A stretch of DNA of 64,000 bases from Deefgea salmonis (GCF_020531905.1 NZ_JAJAWG010000002.1:310001-374000), one strand, 5' to 3'. Shown: positions 18,026 to 27,070, counted from the first letter of the stretch. Program-made: numbers and translations. Notes: generated by a model from the sequence alone, not told the origin.

Positions 18026-19045
18026 ATGAATACCATCTCAGTTGCTAATGTTATTAAATACCTTAAGGAGAATAAATATGAATGCATTGATTTTAACGAC
18101 CGAAATCAGTTAATCTTTGAGTTTGTTCGGCGTAGTAGTGACTATATATCTGCCTATGCATCTTATCAATTATTACCGGATGCGGCGAGAGGTTTTAATT
18201 ACGGAACTCCTTGCGTAGAAAACGTATCGCCACATGGAGAATTAGACGCGAAATATGCTGAATTTTATGAACATGATATTCGCAAGCCTGTTACTGAATG
18301 GAATAAAGTCGAGGTTCTTGATGGAACTGTTCAGCAGGTAGAGAGAGAAACAGATTTAGTTTCTCGTTATTTTGGGCATGTTATCTTAAAGAAGTATGGC
18401 CTACTATTTATGATTGACCCAACTCTTAGCCTCGTTAGACAGCCATTTTACAGAAAATTAAAAAGTAATATGGGTAAAGTTGAGAGAGATGCTATTGAGA
18501 ATAGTAATAGAATTTTTGGAGAGCGTTTAGGCGGGGGGTTGGATGAAGATCGTGGGTTTGAATTTATTTCAAAAGAGCATATTCACATGTCTTCCTCAGA
18601 GTTTTGTTTTGTATTTGATGTCAAGGTTCCAATTAATCAACAATTAGCTTCTGCTGAAAATTATTTCAAATATTTTGAAAGGAAACTATTGGATAAATTA
18701 AATTCTCAAGATGAAAGTGCCAAGAGAATTTCTTATCTTTCAAGGCAGAGGTATAGAAATAATAGGATGTATGATTTTGATCTGATGTTACGTTATTATG
18801 ATTTGGTTTCTATTTTTAGAGATCATAGCCGTCCAGTTGAGGCTGTAGCCAAATTTTTAGAACAACATACGGGCAATAGTGCGTTGCATTTAGCACTTGG
18901 GGAGCCTGAAGAGTTACCCGATATCAAAAATATTTATAAAATTACACTGGAGTATATGGATGTAACTAGTACTGGAAAATTCAATGAACTGAAGTTTGTC
19001 CCTCTAAAGGTGGCGCCACCTACCAAGAGTGCTACAAAGTCATGA
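18026..19045 (+). CDS. Hypothetical protein of the element
   Basis: This 339-residue soluble protein is not one I recognise. It is rich in charged and aromatic residues, has no signal peptide or membrane helix, and ends in a short basic TKSATKS tail. The composition is AT-rich, like the rep gene beside it. The start at 18026 is preceded by AAAAGG. Its 3' end overlaps the 3' end of the convergent replication gene by six bases. Confidence 0.7.
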   Translation: MNTISVANVIKYLKENKYECIDFNDRNQLIFEFVRRSSDYISAYASYQLLPDAARGFNYGTPCVENVSPHGELDAKYAEFYEHDIRKPVTEWNKVEVLDGTVQQVERETDLVSRYFGHVILKKYGLLFMIDPTLSLVRQPFYRKLKSNMGKVERDAIENSNRIFGERLGGGLDEDRGFEFISKEHIHMSSSEFCFVFDVKVPINQQLASAENYFKYFERKLLDKLNSQDESAKRISYLSRQRYRNNRMYDFDLMLRYYDLVSIFRDHSRPVEAVAKFLEQHTGNSALHLALGEPEELPDIKNIYKITLEYMDVTSTGKFNELKFVPLKVAPPTKSATKS

Positions 19046-20092
19046 TTTTCTGATTATGAATTTAAACCTTGGTAGATTAAATTTTAATATCTCTTTTGTT
19101 GTCCATATATTAAAATTGCTTGGGTTAAATATTTCTTTTAATGACGTTGTGCTTTGTGTGCTTGCTGGTATGCTTATATTTATTTCATATTCTAATAATT
19201 TTTTTCGATGATTTGCATAGGTCCTCTTGGGTAATATATGTTTCAAGTTTGATCCACGCTCCCATGCGTCATAAGACAGACGCAGGGACGCTCCTTTTAT
19301 TGAATCAATTATCGATCCGAAATGTGTTCTTGCTTCAACGTTTAGATTTGAAAGGTGCTCATTTATTACTTCATTCATAATGAATCTTGGTGTTTTCAAT
19401 GTCCAATTTTTTAGTAGATCTAAATTCTTATGTTCTAGTGGTTTAGTTCTTAGGGTTGCCTCAATCCTAATTTGCTTGCTGACCTCAACTATTAGTCGTT
19501 CTGCTTCAATTTCGGTTAAGTAATTAAGTGCGGCTTGGTAAGTTCTCTTATCTTTTATTTCTTTACTTTTATTGTATATTTTTATTGTGGAATATTTCGA
19601 GCTTTTACCGATGTATAATGTTTCTCCTCCTCCGTCTGAGGTGAAGAAATTTTCCGTATCAACTAGAATATGTTTTAATGCATTAAGTAACTCAAGCTTA
19701 TGAATTTCGTTGTTGGCTAAGAAGGATCCGGCAATATCAACTCTTGAAATTTTAATTTCACCATCTTCTATTTTTTGGTATTCATCTTCTGTTGGTGTTA
19801 TATTTAGTTGTGAAAACACTATTCTTAGTACTTCGTTAATTATTGCTGATAAATTGTTACTTCCAAAAATGTTGTGGCCTTGCAAGAATTTTGCAGGATT
19901 TCCCTCGATCATTAAATGAGTTCCAGATTTTGAGCGTACGGAAATATGATTATCTATTTCTGGGTTAATTATCTTTTTTCGGTTGCTTTTACTAACTGTG
20001 AACTTTTCTCCTGTGCTTTTTTCTATATATAAAATATCAAATGAACTTTGAGAGTTTTCAACTTCTACAGTCATGGAAATGTAATCAATCAT
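19040..20092 (-). CDS. Phage/plasmid replication protein, gpII/X-like
   Basis: This 350-residue protein resembles the gene II/X replication initiators of filamentous phages and related plasmids, which nick one strand to start rolling-circle replication. Supporting features are the N-terminal MIDYISMTV strand, the MIEGNPAKFLQGHNIFGSNN region characteristic of this group, the ISRVDIAGSF strand, and the STIKIYNKSKEI stretch with a tyrosine and lysine suited to nicking. Family assignment is by motif resemblance only. It overlaps the preceding small gene by four bases (ATGA), so the two are translationally coupled. Confidence 0.65.
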   Translation of the reverse strand: MIDYISMTVEVENSQSSFDILYIEKSTGEKFTVSKSNRKKIINPEIDNHISVRSKSGTHLMIEGNPAKFLQGHNIFGSNNLSAIINEVLRIVFSQLNITPTEDEYQKIEDGEIKISRVDIAGSFLANNEIHKLELLNALKHILVDTENFFTSDGGGETLYIGKSSKYSTIKIYNKSKEIKDKRTYQAALNYLTEIEAERLIVEVSKQIRIEATLRTKPLEHKNLDLLKNWTLKTPRFIMNEVINEHLSNLNVEARTHFGSIIDSIKGASLRLSYDAWERGSNLKHILPKRTYANHRKKLLEYEINISIPASTQSTTSLKEIFNPSNFNIWTTKEILKFNLPRFKFIIRKS

Positions 20093-20361
20093 TTGCTAGT
20101 TACCCGTGAGCGACGTTGGTATTGGTTATTTTTCTGCCATTCAAAAAATTGCTCAACGTCGATAAGAATACGCCCCATCGGTCTAGAGATTACATGCTCA
20201 AAATTGCGTCTTTGTGCATGAAAAACAAGATCACGTAGTGCCGCTACAGAAGGCCAGTCAAAGTATTTTGGCCAATGAACTAGTTGAATGTGTGGTGGAA
20301 TATGTGCTGGGCGTACATATTGATTTGTGTTCGGTGTGTTCGGTGTGTTTGATTGTTGCAT
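20089..20361 (-). CDS. Small DNA-binding/excisionase-like protein
   Basis: This 90-residue basic protein has the pattern of an excisionase or AlpA-like regulator: a central WPSVAALRDLVFHAQRR segment that could be a helix-turn-helix, then SRPMGRILIDVEQFFEW, which resembles the wing and C-terminal strand of Xis/AlpA proteins. It is translated just ahead of the replication gene with an ATGA overlap. It probably controls replication or excision; the exact role is inferred. Confidence 0.55.
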   Translation of the reverse strand: MQQSNTPNTPNTNQYVRPAHIPPHIQLVHWPKYFDWPSVAALRDLVFHAQRRNFEHVISRPMGRILIDVEQFFEWQKNNQYQRRSRVTSK

Positions 20362-20773
20362 TCTGTTGCTCCTTGTGAGCTGTATTAAAAAAATGCAGTG
20401 TGCGGCTTTCTGAAAGAAAAAGATTCCAGCAGAAGAAGGACTCTAATGCTTCTTTTTTGGGGTCAAATGCTTATGAAAAATAGCGTTTATGGCTTAAACA
20501 TCATTGACAGTTGAGTTAAAACTTGATTTCTTGTTGTATGCGTTTGATTTTATTAGGTTTATTTTTTGGCTGCTCAGTATATTAAGAGGACTTCTTAAAG
20601 GCTAAATTTGCTCAAATGTGTGTTTTGACCATGAATAGCGAGGCAATAATTTTTCATAAATAGCTATTTTTGTTCTTTACATGACTAAATATTGCTATAA
20701 GTAGTGGTATTACAGTGGTGGCATTGTTGATTTGCCTTCGCCGTCGCGGCTCTGATACGGCTGTCTGATGTGT
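20362..20773. other. AT-rich intergenic region upstream of the replication genes
   Basis: This 412-bp stretch contains no convincing ORF. Being directly upstream of a rolling-circle type initiator operon, it may hold the promoter and a replication origin. I see no unambiguous origin hairpin by eye. Confidence 0.35.
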
Positions 20774-21436
20774 TCATATTGGCAAGGCGATTTGCTTTTT
20801 ATGTATCGCCAGTACCTCGTTGATAGTGATCGTCCACGACTTATCTTGAAACTCATATCGGTTTGAACTCACGCTTTTTCTGTGCACGATAGATGAATGC
20901 AAATTGCCGTGTTCGGGTGGAATGAGTGGGTCGAGTACGTATAGCTTGTTCATTTCGCCGCATTCTGATGTTTCAACGCCAATAATCAGCACCCAGTGAT
21001 CAAGGTGAGCTCGCCAGTTCACAATATTTGCAATGAATAGTGTTTCTGGTGTGTGTTGGTCAAGGAGAAAGCGAATCGAATCCTTGTTGCTACCTTGAAT
21101 TGAGCTGAATTTGAGTTGATCCTTGAACGGGGCAAATATTCGTACTAATCCCCGTAATGGGGTGCAGTGAAGCCAGTAGTCCTGCGCCATCAGCCATGAA
21201 TCAAACATAATGTGCGTTTCATCATCACCCTCTGCCATTGTCATGAGCTGGGTTCGGCTGAGTAGCTTGAAAATCAATAAAGCCATATAAACGCAATGCG
21301 GTCCGCACGCTTTATCAAGAATACTTTGCTGAAGGTAAACAGGCCGTTTTTTGCCATTTGGGGTTGTGCTGACACTCGGGCCTTTCGGCCCTAATGTGAG
21401 ATTGCTATGAATAACCAAGTTGTTCGTCATGCTCAA
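20774..21436 (-). CDS. C39-like/papain-fold cysteine peptidase
   Basis: This 220-residue protein looks like a C39-type cysteine peptidase: glutamine and cysteine in LQQSILDKACGPHCVYMAL, histidine in LDHWVLIIGVE, and aspartate in LYVLDPLIPP. These are in the order Q-C-H-D expected of the papain fold. It has no signal peptide or transporter domain, unlike bacteriocin-processing C39 proteins. It overlaps the upstream small gene by four bases, so the two form a coupled pair. The substrate is unknown. Confidence 0.6.
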   Translation of the reverse strand: MSMTNNLVIHSNLTLGPKGPSVSTTPNGKKRPVYLQQSILDKACGPHCVYMALLIFKLLSRTQLMTMAEGDDETHIMFDSWLMAQDYWLHCTPLRGLVRIFAPFKDQLKFSSIQGSNKDSIRFLLDQHTPETLFIANIVNWRAHLDHWVLIIGVETSECGEMNKLYVLDPLIPPEHGNLHSSIVHRKSVSSNRYEFQDKSWTITINEVLAIHKKQIALPI

Positions 21437-21720
21437 TACTCTTCTGGGAGTAACAAAGTGGTCGAGCTGCGGTCTGCCTCAGTGATGATCCAAATGCGTT
21501 CGCCAGTGGTGAGTGGGTAGTTTGATAAAATTCGCCAGCCATGTTTAACGGCATCTTCATTAGATTGCCAATCCTCCGCTGGCAAGTTGCCCCAGTCGCC
21601 AGTTTGGTGACGAAGTAACAACGTGAGTGCGTTCACAGCAGCTTGATCTAATGCCGTTAGTGCACTGGGGGTGGCAACGGTTTGCCCGAGTGAAAATTTA
21701 GCTTTGTTGAGTGCGGTCAT
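21433..21720 (-). CDS. Small conserved mobile-element protein (LLPEEY family)
   Basis: This 95-residue protein has a signature I know from a widespread family on integrative elements and plasmids: FSLGQTVATPSAL at the N-terminus, LLLRHQTGDWGNL in the middle, and ERIWIITEADRSSTTLLLP at the C-terminus. Its members are often annotated only as plasmid-related proteins. The function is unknown. The ATG at 21720 has a GGAG site. It precedes and overlaps the C39-like peptidase gene. Confidence 0.75.
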   Translation of the reverse strand: MTALNKAKFSLGQTVATPSALTALDQAAVNALTLLLRHQTGDWGNLPAEDWQSNEDAVKHGWRILSNYPLTTGERIWIITEADRSSTTLLLPEEY

Positions 21721-21879
21721 GCTCTTCTCCAAATGAAATGAGCGCCGATCAGCAAGACTGATCGGTGCTCATTGGTGTGTGCTACTGACATCAGCAGCGC
21801 GTAAATAACGGACATGAAAAAAGCGCCTTGAAGGCGCTTGGATGCTTTAAAAATGGGTTGCGTTTATGTGGTCAATTCA

Positions 21880-22620
21880 TCATGAATGACGATTGAGCGC
21901 GATAGCTAATAATTCTGGTAAGGCGTCTCCCGCTGTACTGCGAATTACCCAGCTGGCTAATTCGTCGTGTGCGGTTGGTTGGGGATTAATGACAATGATG
22001 AGTTTGCCGTGCGCCAGAGTCGGGATTGTTGCTGCGGGTTGAACCTCACCGGATGTGCCGACAACAATCAATACATCGCACTGATCGATGTCTTTTTTTA
22101 CTTTTTTCCATGTATGGCTAGAAATGCGTTCTTTAAACCAAACAACGTCTGGTCGTGCGTAGCCACCGCAATGCGTGCATCGTGGAATCGTTACCTGTGG
22201 TGCAATGCTTTCTGGGACGGGTCGATTGCAGCTAAAGCAACGATTACGGAAGATATTGCCATGCAGTTCATGTACGTTCGTACTACCTGCCAATTGATGC
22301 AAACCATCAACGTTCTGAGTTACAACGCTCACAGTGGCTACTTGCTGCTGTAACTGAGCTATTGCGTAATGTGCGGCATTCGGCTGGCAGTGACGCATAT
22401 TTTGACGTCGTTCTTCATACCAATCCCATACGTTTTGCTTGTTTTTTCGGAATGCGTCAGGCGTTGCTAAATTTTTGAGGCTGGCTGTGCCATAGAGTGC
22501 TGTGCTGCTATCCCGATAAGTTGGAATGCCTGATTCAGCTGAGATGCCTGCGCCAGTTAAAAACAACCAGTGCTCGGCTTTTAGCAAGTGATTACTTATT
22601 GAAGCAGGGATTGATTTCAA
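21880..22620 (-). CDS. Sir2-family NAD-dependent deacylase
   Basis: This sirtuin of about 246 residues would remove acyl groups from lysines using NAD, or act as an NAD-consuming enzyme. The NAD site GAGISAESGIPTYRD, the TQNVDGLH and HELHGN catalytic motifs with the histidine, two CxxC pairs for zinc (CFSC, CTHC) and VVGTSGEVQPAA are all present. The ARPDVVWF segment fits the bacterial desuccinylase/deacetylase class. The start is uncertain: the TTG at 22620 has an AAGGA site, while an in-frame TTG at 22641 has none. Its role on the element is unclear. Confidence 0.9.
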   Translation of the reverse strand: MKSIPASISNHLLKAEHWLFLTGAGISAESGIPTYRDSSTALYGTASLKNLATPDAFRKNKQNVWDWYEERRQNMRHCQPNAAHYAIAQLQQQVATVSVVTQNVDGLHQLAGSTNVHELHGNIFRNRCFSCNRPVPESIAPQVTIPRCTHCGGYARPDVVWFKERISSHTWKKVKKDIDQCDVLIVVGTSGEVQPAATIPTLAHGKLIIVINPQPTAHDELASWVIRSTAGDALPELLAIALNRHS

Positions 22621-22817
22621 TTTTAATTCCTTGGCGTTCAATAAAATTGAGCCGCTATTTTATATATTATATAAAAAGATATAATGTTTTGTCAAGTTTG
22701 CTTGTTTTGTTGTTGCGATTGGCTTTTGTGAATTGCGGCTAACTTTTTTAGTTGGCACAAGCGTTATGCTTAACTGATATGGCATAACTCTTGCACTCAA
22801 TTCGCTTGCTGTATTCT

Positions 22818-23405
22818 TTATTTTGTTACGACGCAATTTTGCTCTAGCACATCATCAATAGCGTTTCCGATAAGAAAATCTATCGATCCTGAATCGCCAC
22901 TAGCGCCAAAGCTGCGATTGATATTGATGTACACGGGTTTGTACGCAACTCGTTCAAATTTGTAATAAAGCGTGGAATTGGATGCGCCGTCATCATCGCA
23001 GCTCGTTTTGAGGCTTTTGACATTACCATCGCCAAACAGCTGCTTGATTGAGCTATCGTCATTTGATAGTTCTGGATCGTTTTCAATTGATACTCTGGCA
23101 GTGCTGATGCCTGCCCTTGACCCTGCCAGCGCGACGCTCGTTGCGCCGATGTTCTTATTTTTGTTTTTACCAAACTTTGCCTTTCCTACCATCGTAGCGT
23201 CATGCGCCCCTGACTCATTTGAAGGCCACTTCCACTTGACGCCTTTGATGTTGTTGGCTGAATCCCATGAATTGATGTTGTAGGTCTGAGACTTCTTAAT
23301 GCTGATTGAATCCAGAACCGATTCAAACTGCGCTGAATGAGCAAGTCCCGCAAAGGTAATAAATATTGCGGCTTGCAGGGTAACCAGTATTTTGCTGTTA
23401 AACAT
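22818..23405 (-). CDS. Secreted hypothetical protein
   Basis: This 195-residue protein begins with a clear signal peptide (residues 1-24, cleavage after AHSA). The mature part is lysine-, serine- and asparagine-rich with two cysteines near residues 134 and 191. No family recognised. A GGAACGAAG sequence serves as ribosome site. It is probably periplasmic. Confidence 0.65.
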   Translation of the reverse strand: MFNSKILVTLQAAIFITFAGLAHSAQFESVLDSISIKKSQTYNINSWDSANNIKGVKWKWPSNESGAHDATMVGKAKFGKNKNKNIGATSVALAGSRAGISTARVSIENDPELSNDDSSIKQLFGDGNVKSLKTSCDDDGASNSTLYYKFERVAYKPVYININRSFGASGDSGSIDFLIGNAIDDVLEQNCVVTK

Positions 23406-23468
23406 GCTTCGTTCCTAAGTCGTTATGTTATCGGCATTTATCTATCAAGATGGCTGAACAAGTAAAAA

Positions 23469-24095
23469 TTAGCCATTGGATGGCGCATCATTAAGAATTT
23501 GATCAAACAGTTTTTGCGAGTGCTTAATGATTTCTAATGCGTTTTGTAGCGGCTCTAGTGCAACCTCGAAATCATTGGTTCGGTATGCGTTTGACAGCTC
23601 TTCTGCATCAAGTTGAACTGGCAAGAAAAACTCGCCTTTGCCTAGGTCTCGGAAACCTAGTGCTTGAATATTTTGTATGCTTTTGGGCGATTTCTCTGCC
23701 CAAGCTTGAAAGTTTTTATTCCAAACTGGTTTGCCACCGAAAGCTTTAGTATCAATAAAAAATTTAAACCCTGCTGATGCGCTGGCGTAGCCACACAGCG
23801 CAGCAATTAAATAGCTATCGTCCTCTTCATTGAAGTTGACTAAAGTAAAACCTGCTCGCAGCGCAGGGTCTTCGCTAGACTCTGCTGCATTCCAGATTTC
23901 GGGTGCTAGCCATATTTCAGAATTGCTTTCATAGTAGCCACCAATCCAGCCTTGCCCTTCAGTAGCCTCAATCACGAGTTTTTCCATGGACTCAAAAACT
24001 TCTGGCTGAATCACTGCTTCATACAGCTTGACCGTTTCGTTGAACATCTCTAGCTGAGATAAGATTAATGCACCTGCTTCACGTGTTTCACTCAT
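23469..24095 (-). CDS. Acidic hypothetical protein paired with the PD-(D/E)XK nuclease
   Basis: This 208-residue cytoplasmic protein is strongly acidic (many DE pairs, for example NFNEEDDSY and NDFEVALEP). I do not recognise its family. It lies 12 bases after the nuclease gene on the same strand with an AAGG ribosome site, so the two are almost certainly expressed together. An acidic partner next to a nuclease suggests an inhibitor or specificity factor, which is inference only. Confidence 0.65.
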   Translation of the reverse strand: MSETREAGALILSQLEMFNETVKLYEAVIQPEVFESMEKLVIEATEGQGWIGGYYESNSEIWLAPEIWNAAESSEDPALRAGFTLVNFNEEDDSYLIAALCGYASASAGFKFFIDTKAFGGKPVWNKNFQAWAEKSPKSIQNIQALGFRDLGKGEFFLPVQLDAEELSNAYRTNDFEVALEPLQNALEIIKHSQKLFDQILNDAPSNG

Positions 24096-24107
24096 GGTAT
24101 TGCCTTT

Positions 24108-24923
24108 TTAAAAATTACGAATATAGGAAAGAAAGTGCTTCACACACTCTTGTGCAAGAATTTCTTGCCGTTCAACCGACTCGCCTTGCTGCGCCGAGAT
24201 GTGCTGCCGCAATTCTTTAGAAATCCAATGTGAAAGCTGTGCCCAAGAAATCGTGGTGATTTTGTTTTCGTGAGCACCTGCGGTTTTTGGGGGGGATTTA
24301 TTGGGCGTTAGGAAAATGATTGCCCATGGGCGGCCATGCGCTCGTTTCTCGCAAAGCGCACCATAACGGCTTAGTTGGTCAACTCCTTCTGGCGCATCAA
24401 TCTTGACTTCAATCAGTAAGTAAAAAAGCTCGGCATCAATTTCAATATCTACGCGATTTGTTCGACTGCCGTCTGGATTGCTCTCTGTGCGAACTGTGCA
24501 ATAGCGTGAGTCCGCGATGTTTAAAGTTAAATCGCTATTTGAAACGCCACCAGTCAGTACCTTTAGCGCCAATTTTCCTAAGCCGTGATTACCTTTGGGA
24601 TTGAGTAGCCACGCTAAAATTGCAGAGTTCCTCACTTCATCGCGCTTTACGTTTGCGGTAATCCAAGGGTTAAAGCTAAAGGCTCCTTGCTTTGCTCGAT
24701 CAATTGGCGCTTTCAATGCGTTAAACCAAAGATGCAATTGATCAACGTTAATTTCTGGCGTTAACTTTGTGGGTCGTAAATTTCTCAGTAATGGAGTGAT
24801 TTGTGTAAAAAAACTCTGCAATTTAGTTGTTAGCGCCACAGCCCCTTTGGGCTGAGCTTTGAGCCGATTTAATCCGTCAAAGAATCCCGTCAACTGAGTC
24901 ACGTGCAAGGCGTGTGTTTGCAT
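24108..24923 (-). CDS. PD-(D/E)XK nuclease-superfamily protein
   Basis: This 271-residue protein has a C-terminal restriction-type nuclease core: NRVDIEIDAELFYLLIEVKI supplies the D-x(n)-ExK catalytic triad, with EVRNSAILAWLLNPKG as the N-terminal helix and DQLSRYG as the typical following helix. It resembles the PDDEXK_4 group. It is followed by the acidic gene at 23469. The ATG at 24923 has a GGAAA site. Confidence 0.75.
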   Translation of the reverse strand: MQTHALHVTQLTGFFDGLNRLKAQPKGAVALTTKLQSFFTQITPLLRNLRPTKLTPEINVDQLHLWFNALKAPIDRAKQGAFSFNPWITANVKRDEVRNSAILAWLLNPKGNHGLGKLALKVLTGGVSNSDLTLNIADSRYCTVRTESNPDGSRTNRVDIEIDAELFYLLIEVKIDAPEGVDQLSRYGALCEKRAHGRPWAIIFLTPNKSPPKTAGAHENKITTISWAQLSHWISKELRQHISAQQGESVERQEILAQECVKHFLSYIRNF

Positions 24924-24960
24924 ATTTTATTTCCATGCTATTTTTTCAGATTAATATTTT

Positions 24961-25824
24961 TCAAGGGTTGTTAAATAGACTGGAAAGGAAATCGTACATT
25001 GAAGGATCCGCAATTTTTAATGTTTCATTTGTACATACAGGACCATGATTTCCGTCAGGTACTTTTTTGCATTCGTTCACGTTGTACCAATCTTGAACAG
25101 CGGTAGCGAAATATTCATTTTGGTTCGTGATTGCATAGGTGTTAGCAAATGCACCTGTTGCTACTGCTTTGTTCCATAGATCAACAATTATTTGCTCACT
25201 GTTTGGAATGACCGTATTCATCGCTGGGTACATGATTGCGTGAGCAAATTCATGTACGCAAATATCCTCATTTGGGTAGCGATTCTCAATTGATCTGATT
25301 ATGTTTTCTTCTCCGCAACTCATCAGGGGTAAGATATTGTTTGGACCTAACCCGCGTGCGCGTGCATTCCAATCAACTCCTGGATTATTTGCTGATAGAT
25401 TGATGTATTCAGGAATTGAGGTTAATTCAGCGTTTTTTGGAATAATTGATACGTGAATTTTTTCCGCTAATACTTTTCGTATATCTGGACGCTTTGCCGT
25501 CATCTTTAACACTATTGCTTGCATCCGCCATAGTGCTTCGTCAGACACGCTTCCATTTGCAACGATAGCAATGCCACCTGCGTCGAGATATTTCGTGTAA
25601 TACGATTTATCTACTCCAACAGAGGCTGGCACTGGATTTGTGGTTGGCCATGCGGTCGCCGTTGGTGTTGGTGTTTGAATAGGAGTGGCGGTTGGTATAG
25701 CAACAGCCGTGGGAGATGATCCGCCCCCACCACAACCTGTCGTTAATAAAGCCCCTATTAACGCGCTAGCAAGTCCCTGTTTGAGGCAAATATTATTTTT
25801 GATATAGAACGATGATTGTTTCAA
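24961..25824 (-). CDS. Lipoprotein with HExxH zinc-metallopeptidase motif
   Basis: This protein of about 287 residues starts with a lipoprotein signal (lipobox LLTTGC) and a proline/threonine-rich linker of tandem PTATP units. The catalytic part has the zinc motif HEFAHAI and, about 50 residues later, NQNEYFATAVQDW, where the glutamate would be the third ligand, as in gluzincin peptidases of the lethal-factor-like group. It would act at the cell surface. A TTG at 25824 has a GGAG site; the GTG at 25836 has none. A peptidase is unusual cargo for this kind of element. Confidence 0.65.
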   Translation of the reverse strand: MKQSSFYIKNNICLKQGLASALIGALLTTGCGGGGSSPTAVAIPTATPIQTPTPTATAWPTTNPVPASVGVDKSYYTKYLDAGGIAIVANGSVSDEALWRMQAIVLKMTAKRPDIRKVLAEKIHVSIIPKNAELTSIPEYINLSANNPGVDWNARARGLGPNNILPLMSCGEENIIRSIENRYPNEDICVHEFAHAIMYPAMNTVIPNSEQIIVDLWNKAVATGAFANTYAITNQNEYFATAVQDWYNVNECKKVPDGNHGPVCTNETLKIADPSMYDFLSSLFNNP

Positions 25825-25949
25825 TTGCTTCTCCACGAAAGTTCTTAAATTCGAGCCTGTTGTTAGTCGGTAGGATTGTAAAAGATATGAATTTGTAGAT
25901 TATATTCCGTAGACCTGTAGTCTCGTTCGGGGCGACGATTTGCCCCTAT

Positions 25950-26186
25950 ATGAACGAGTACGATCATCTACGGCAGCAGCTAGGTAAACGAGTGAAGGCG
26001 CGACGTCGCCAACAGCGTTTATCTCAGGAAACGCTCGCCTTTCAAGCAGAAATCGACCGTACCTACGTGTCGCAGATTGAACGCGGCATTAGCAACCCAT
26101 CCCTGCATGTGCTCTGCAAAATTGCCGAAGCACTCCTCGTGTCAGTCACCGATTTATTATCTGAGCCAGAGAGCGCAACTGAGTAA
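25950..26186 (+). CDS. XRE-family helix-turn-helix regulator
   Basis: This 78-residue protein is almost only a Cro/CI-type helix-turn-helix: RLSQETLAFQAEIDRTYVSQIERGISNPSL. Size and position resemble the controller (C) proteins of restriction-modification systems. It is the first gene of the rightward block that contains the type I system and may set its timing. It is divergent from the metallopeptidase gene. Confidence 0.85.
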   Translation: MNEYDHLRQQLGKRVKARRRQQRLSQETLAFQAEIDRTYVSQIERGISNPSLHVLCKIAEALLVSVTDLLSEPESATE

Positions 26187-26400
26187 GCAGCCCACCCTGC
26201 GATACTAGTAAGAATCAATTCAATTTTAACGCAGGTTTGCTTGCCTAGCTTATAAAATGAGACTGTTACTCCCATTTGTAGCATTTTAACCAGACAGCTA
26301 GACTGGCTACACACCAGTCCAGCGTTACTGTTCCTTCCTTGTGTGAGTCGTGGGCTGGTAGTACCATGTACAAAATTCTGTGCAACCACTGAGCCGAGCA

Positions 26401-26691
26401 ATGTCAATTTCTGCAAGTGATGTCGTGCCATTTTCACAAGCACGCGCCAATCTTTCTGAGCTGTGCGAATCAGTAAAGGCTGGCTCTGAAAAAATCATTA
26501 CTAAAAATGGCGAGAGTTATGTGGCTTTGATTGATGCTCGCCGTCTTGATTACTACCACCAACTTGAGCGTGAGCGTATTCACTTGCTACTCATCAATGA
26601 AGCGGTAGCAGGTTTATCTTCAATTCATGATGCCAAGCTCGTTAATTCTGCGGATATATTGCAAGCGATGCAGGATCAATCACGTGCTTAA
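26401..26691 (+). CDS. Phd/YefM-family antitoxin
   Basis: This 96-residue protein has the Phd/YefM fold: DVVPFSQARANLSELCESV at the N-terminus, followed by IITKNGESYVALID. It should bind its own promoter and neutralise the toxin encoded next. The ATG at 26401 is preceded by a weak site. The stop overlaps the toxin start by eight bases, the usual translational coupling. Confidence 0.85.
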   Translation: MSISASDVVPFSQARANLSELCESVKAGSEKIITKNGESYVALIDARRLDYYHQLERERIHLLLINEAVAGLSSIHDAKLVNSADILQAMQDQSRA

Positions 26692-27055
26692 GCCTGTACG
26701 CGCATCAACATACTTCTTGAAAACTTTGTACGAAGTAGTGGTATTACAAGCTAGCTCGACGGTGAGCGACGAACTATGCAATCTAGTCATCCCTAACTTG
26801 CAATCACATCCGTATTTAGGTGGGAATTTTTTACTTCGAAGTATTGGTTCAATTGAGGTAAAAAATGTCACAAGTACACTTAAACAGTCTCTAGCTGCAT
26901 ATCCTGATGCCACGTTGCATGAATACCGTATGCAAAACCATATTCTGCTGTATCTGGTCAATGCGGAAGAAATCATTCTTCTGAGCATTCAACCGTACGC
27001 GCAACTTTCTAAAGATTTTTTGGCGTTGTGGCAACCGTTGCCGCAACTCGCCTAA
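26684..27055 (+). CDS. RelE/ParE-family toxin
   Basis: This 123-residue protein fits the RelE/ParE fold in its C-terminal part: TLHEYRMQNHILLYLVNAEEIILLSI corresponds to the conserved core strands. The GTG at 26684 has an AGGA site eight bases upstream and overlaps the antitoxin gene. RelE-type toxins cut mRNA on the ribosome and ParE-type toxins poison gyrase; the sequence does not tell which. It lies 15 bases before hsdM, so it may share the R-M transcript. Confidence 0.75.
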   Translation: MLKPVRASTYFLKTLYEVVVLQASSTVSDELCNLVIPNLQSHPYLGGNFLLRSIGSIEVKNVTSTLKQSLAAYPDATLHEYRMQNHILLYLVNAEEIILLSIQPYAQLSKDFLALWQPLPQLA

Positions 27056-27070
27056 CTGAGATTAAATTTG

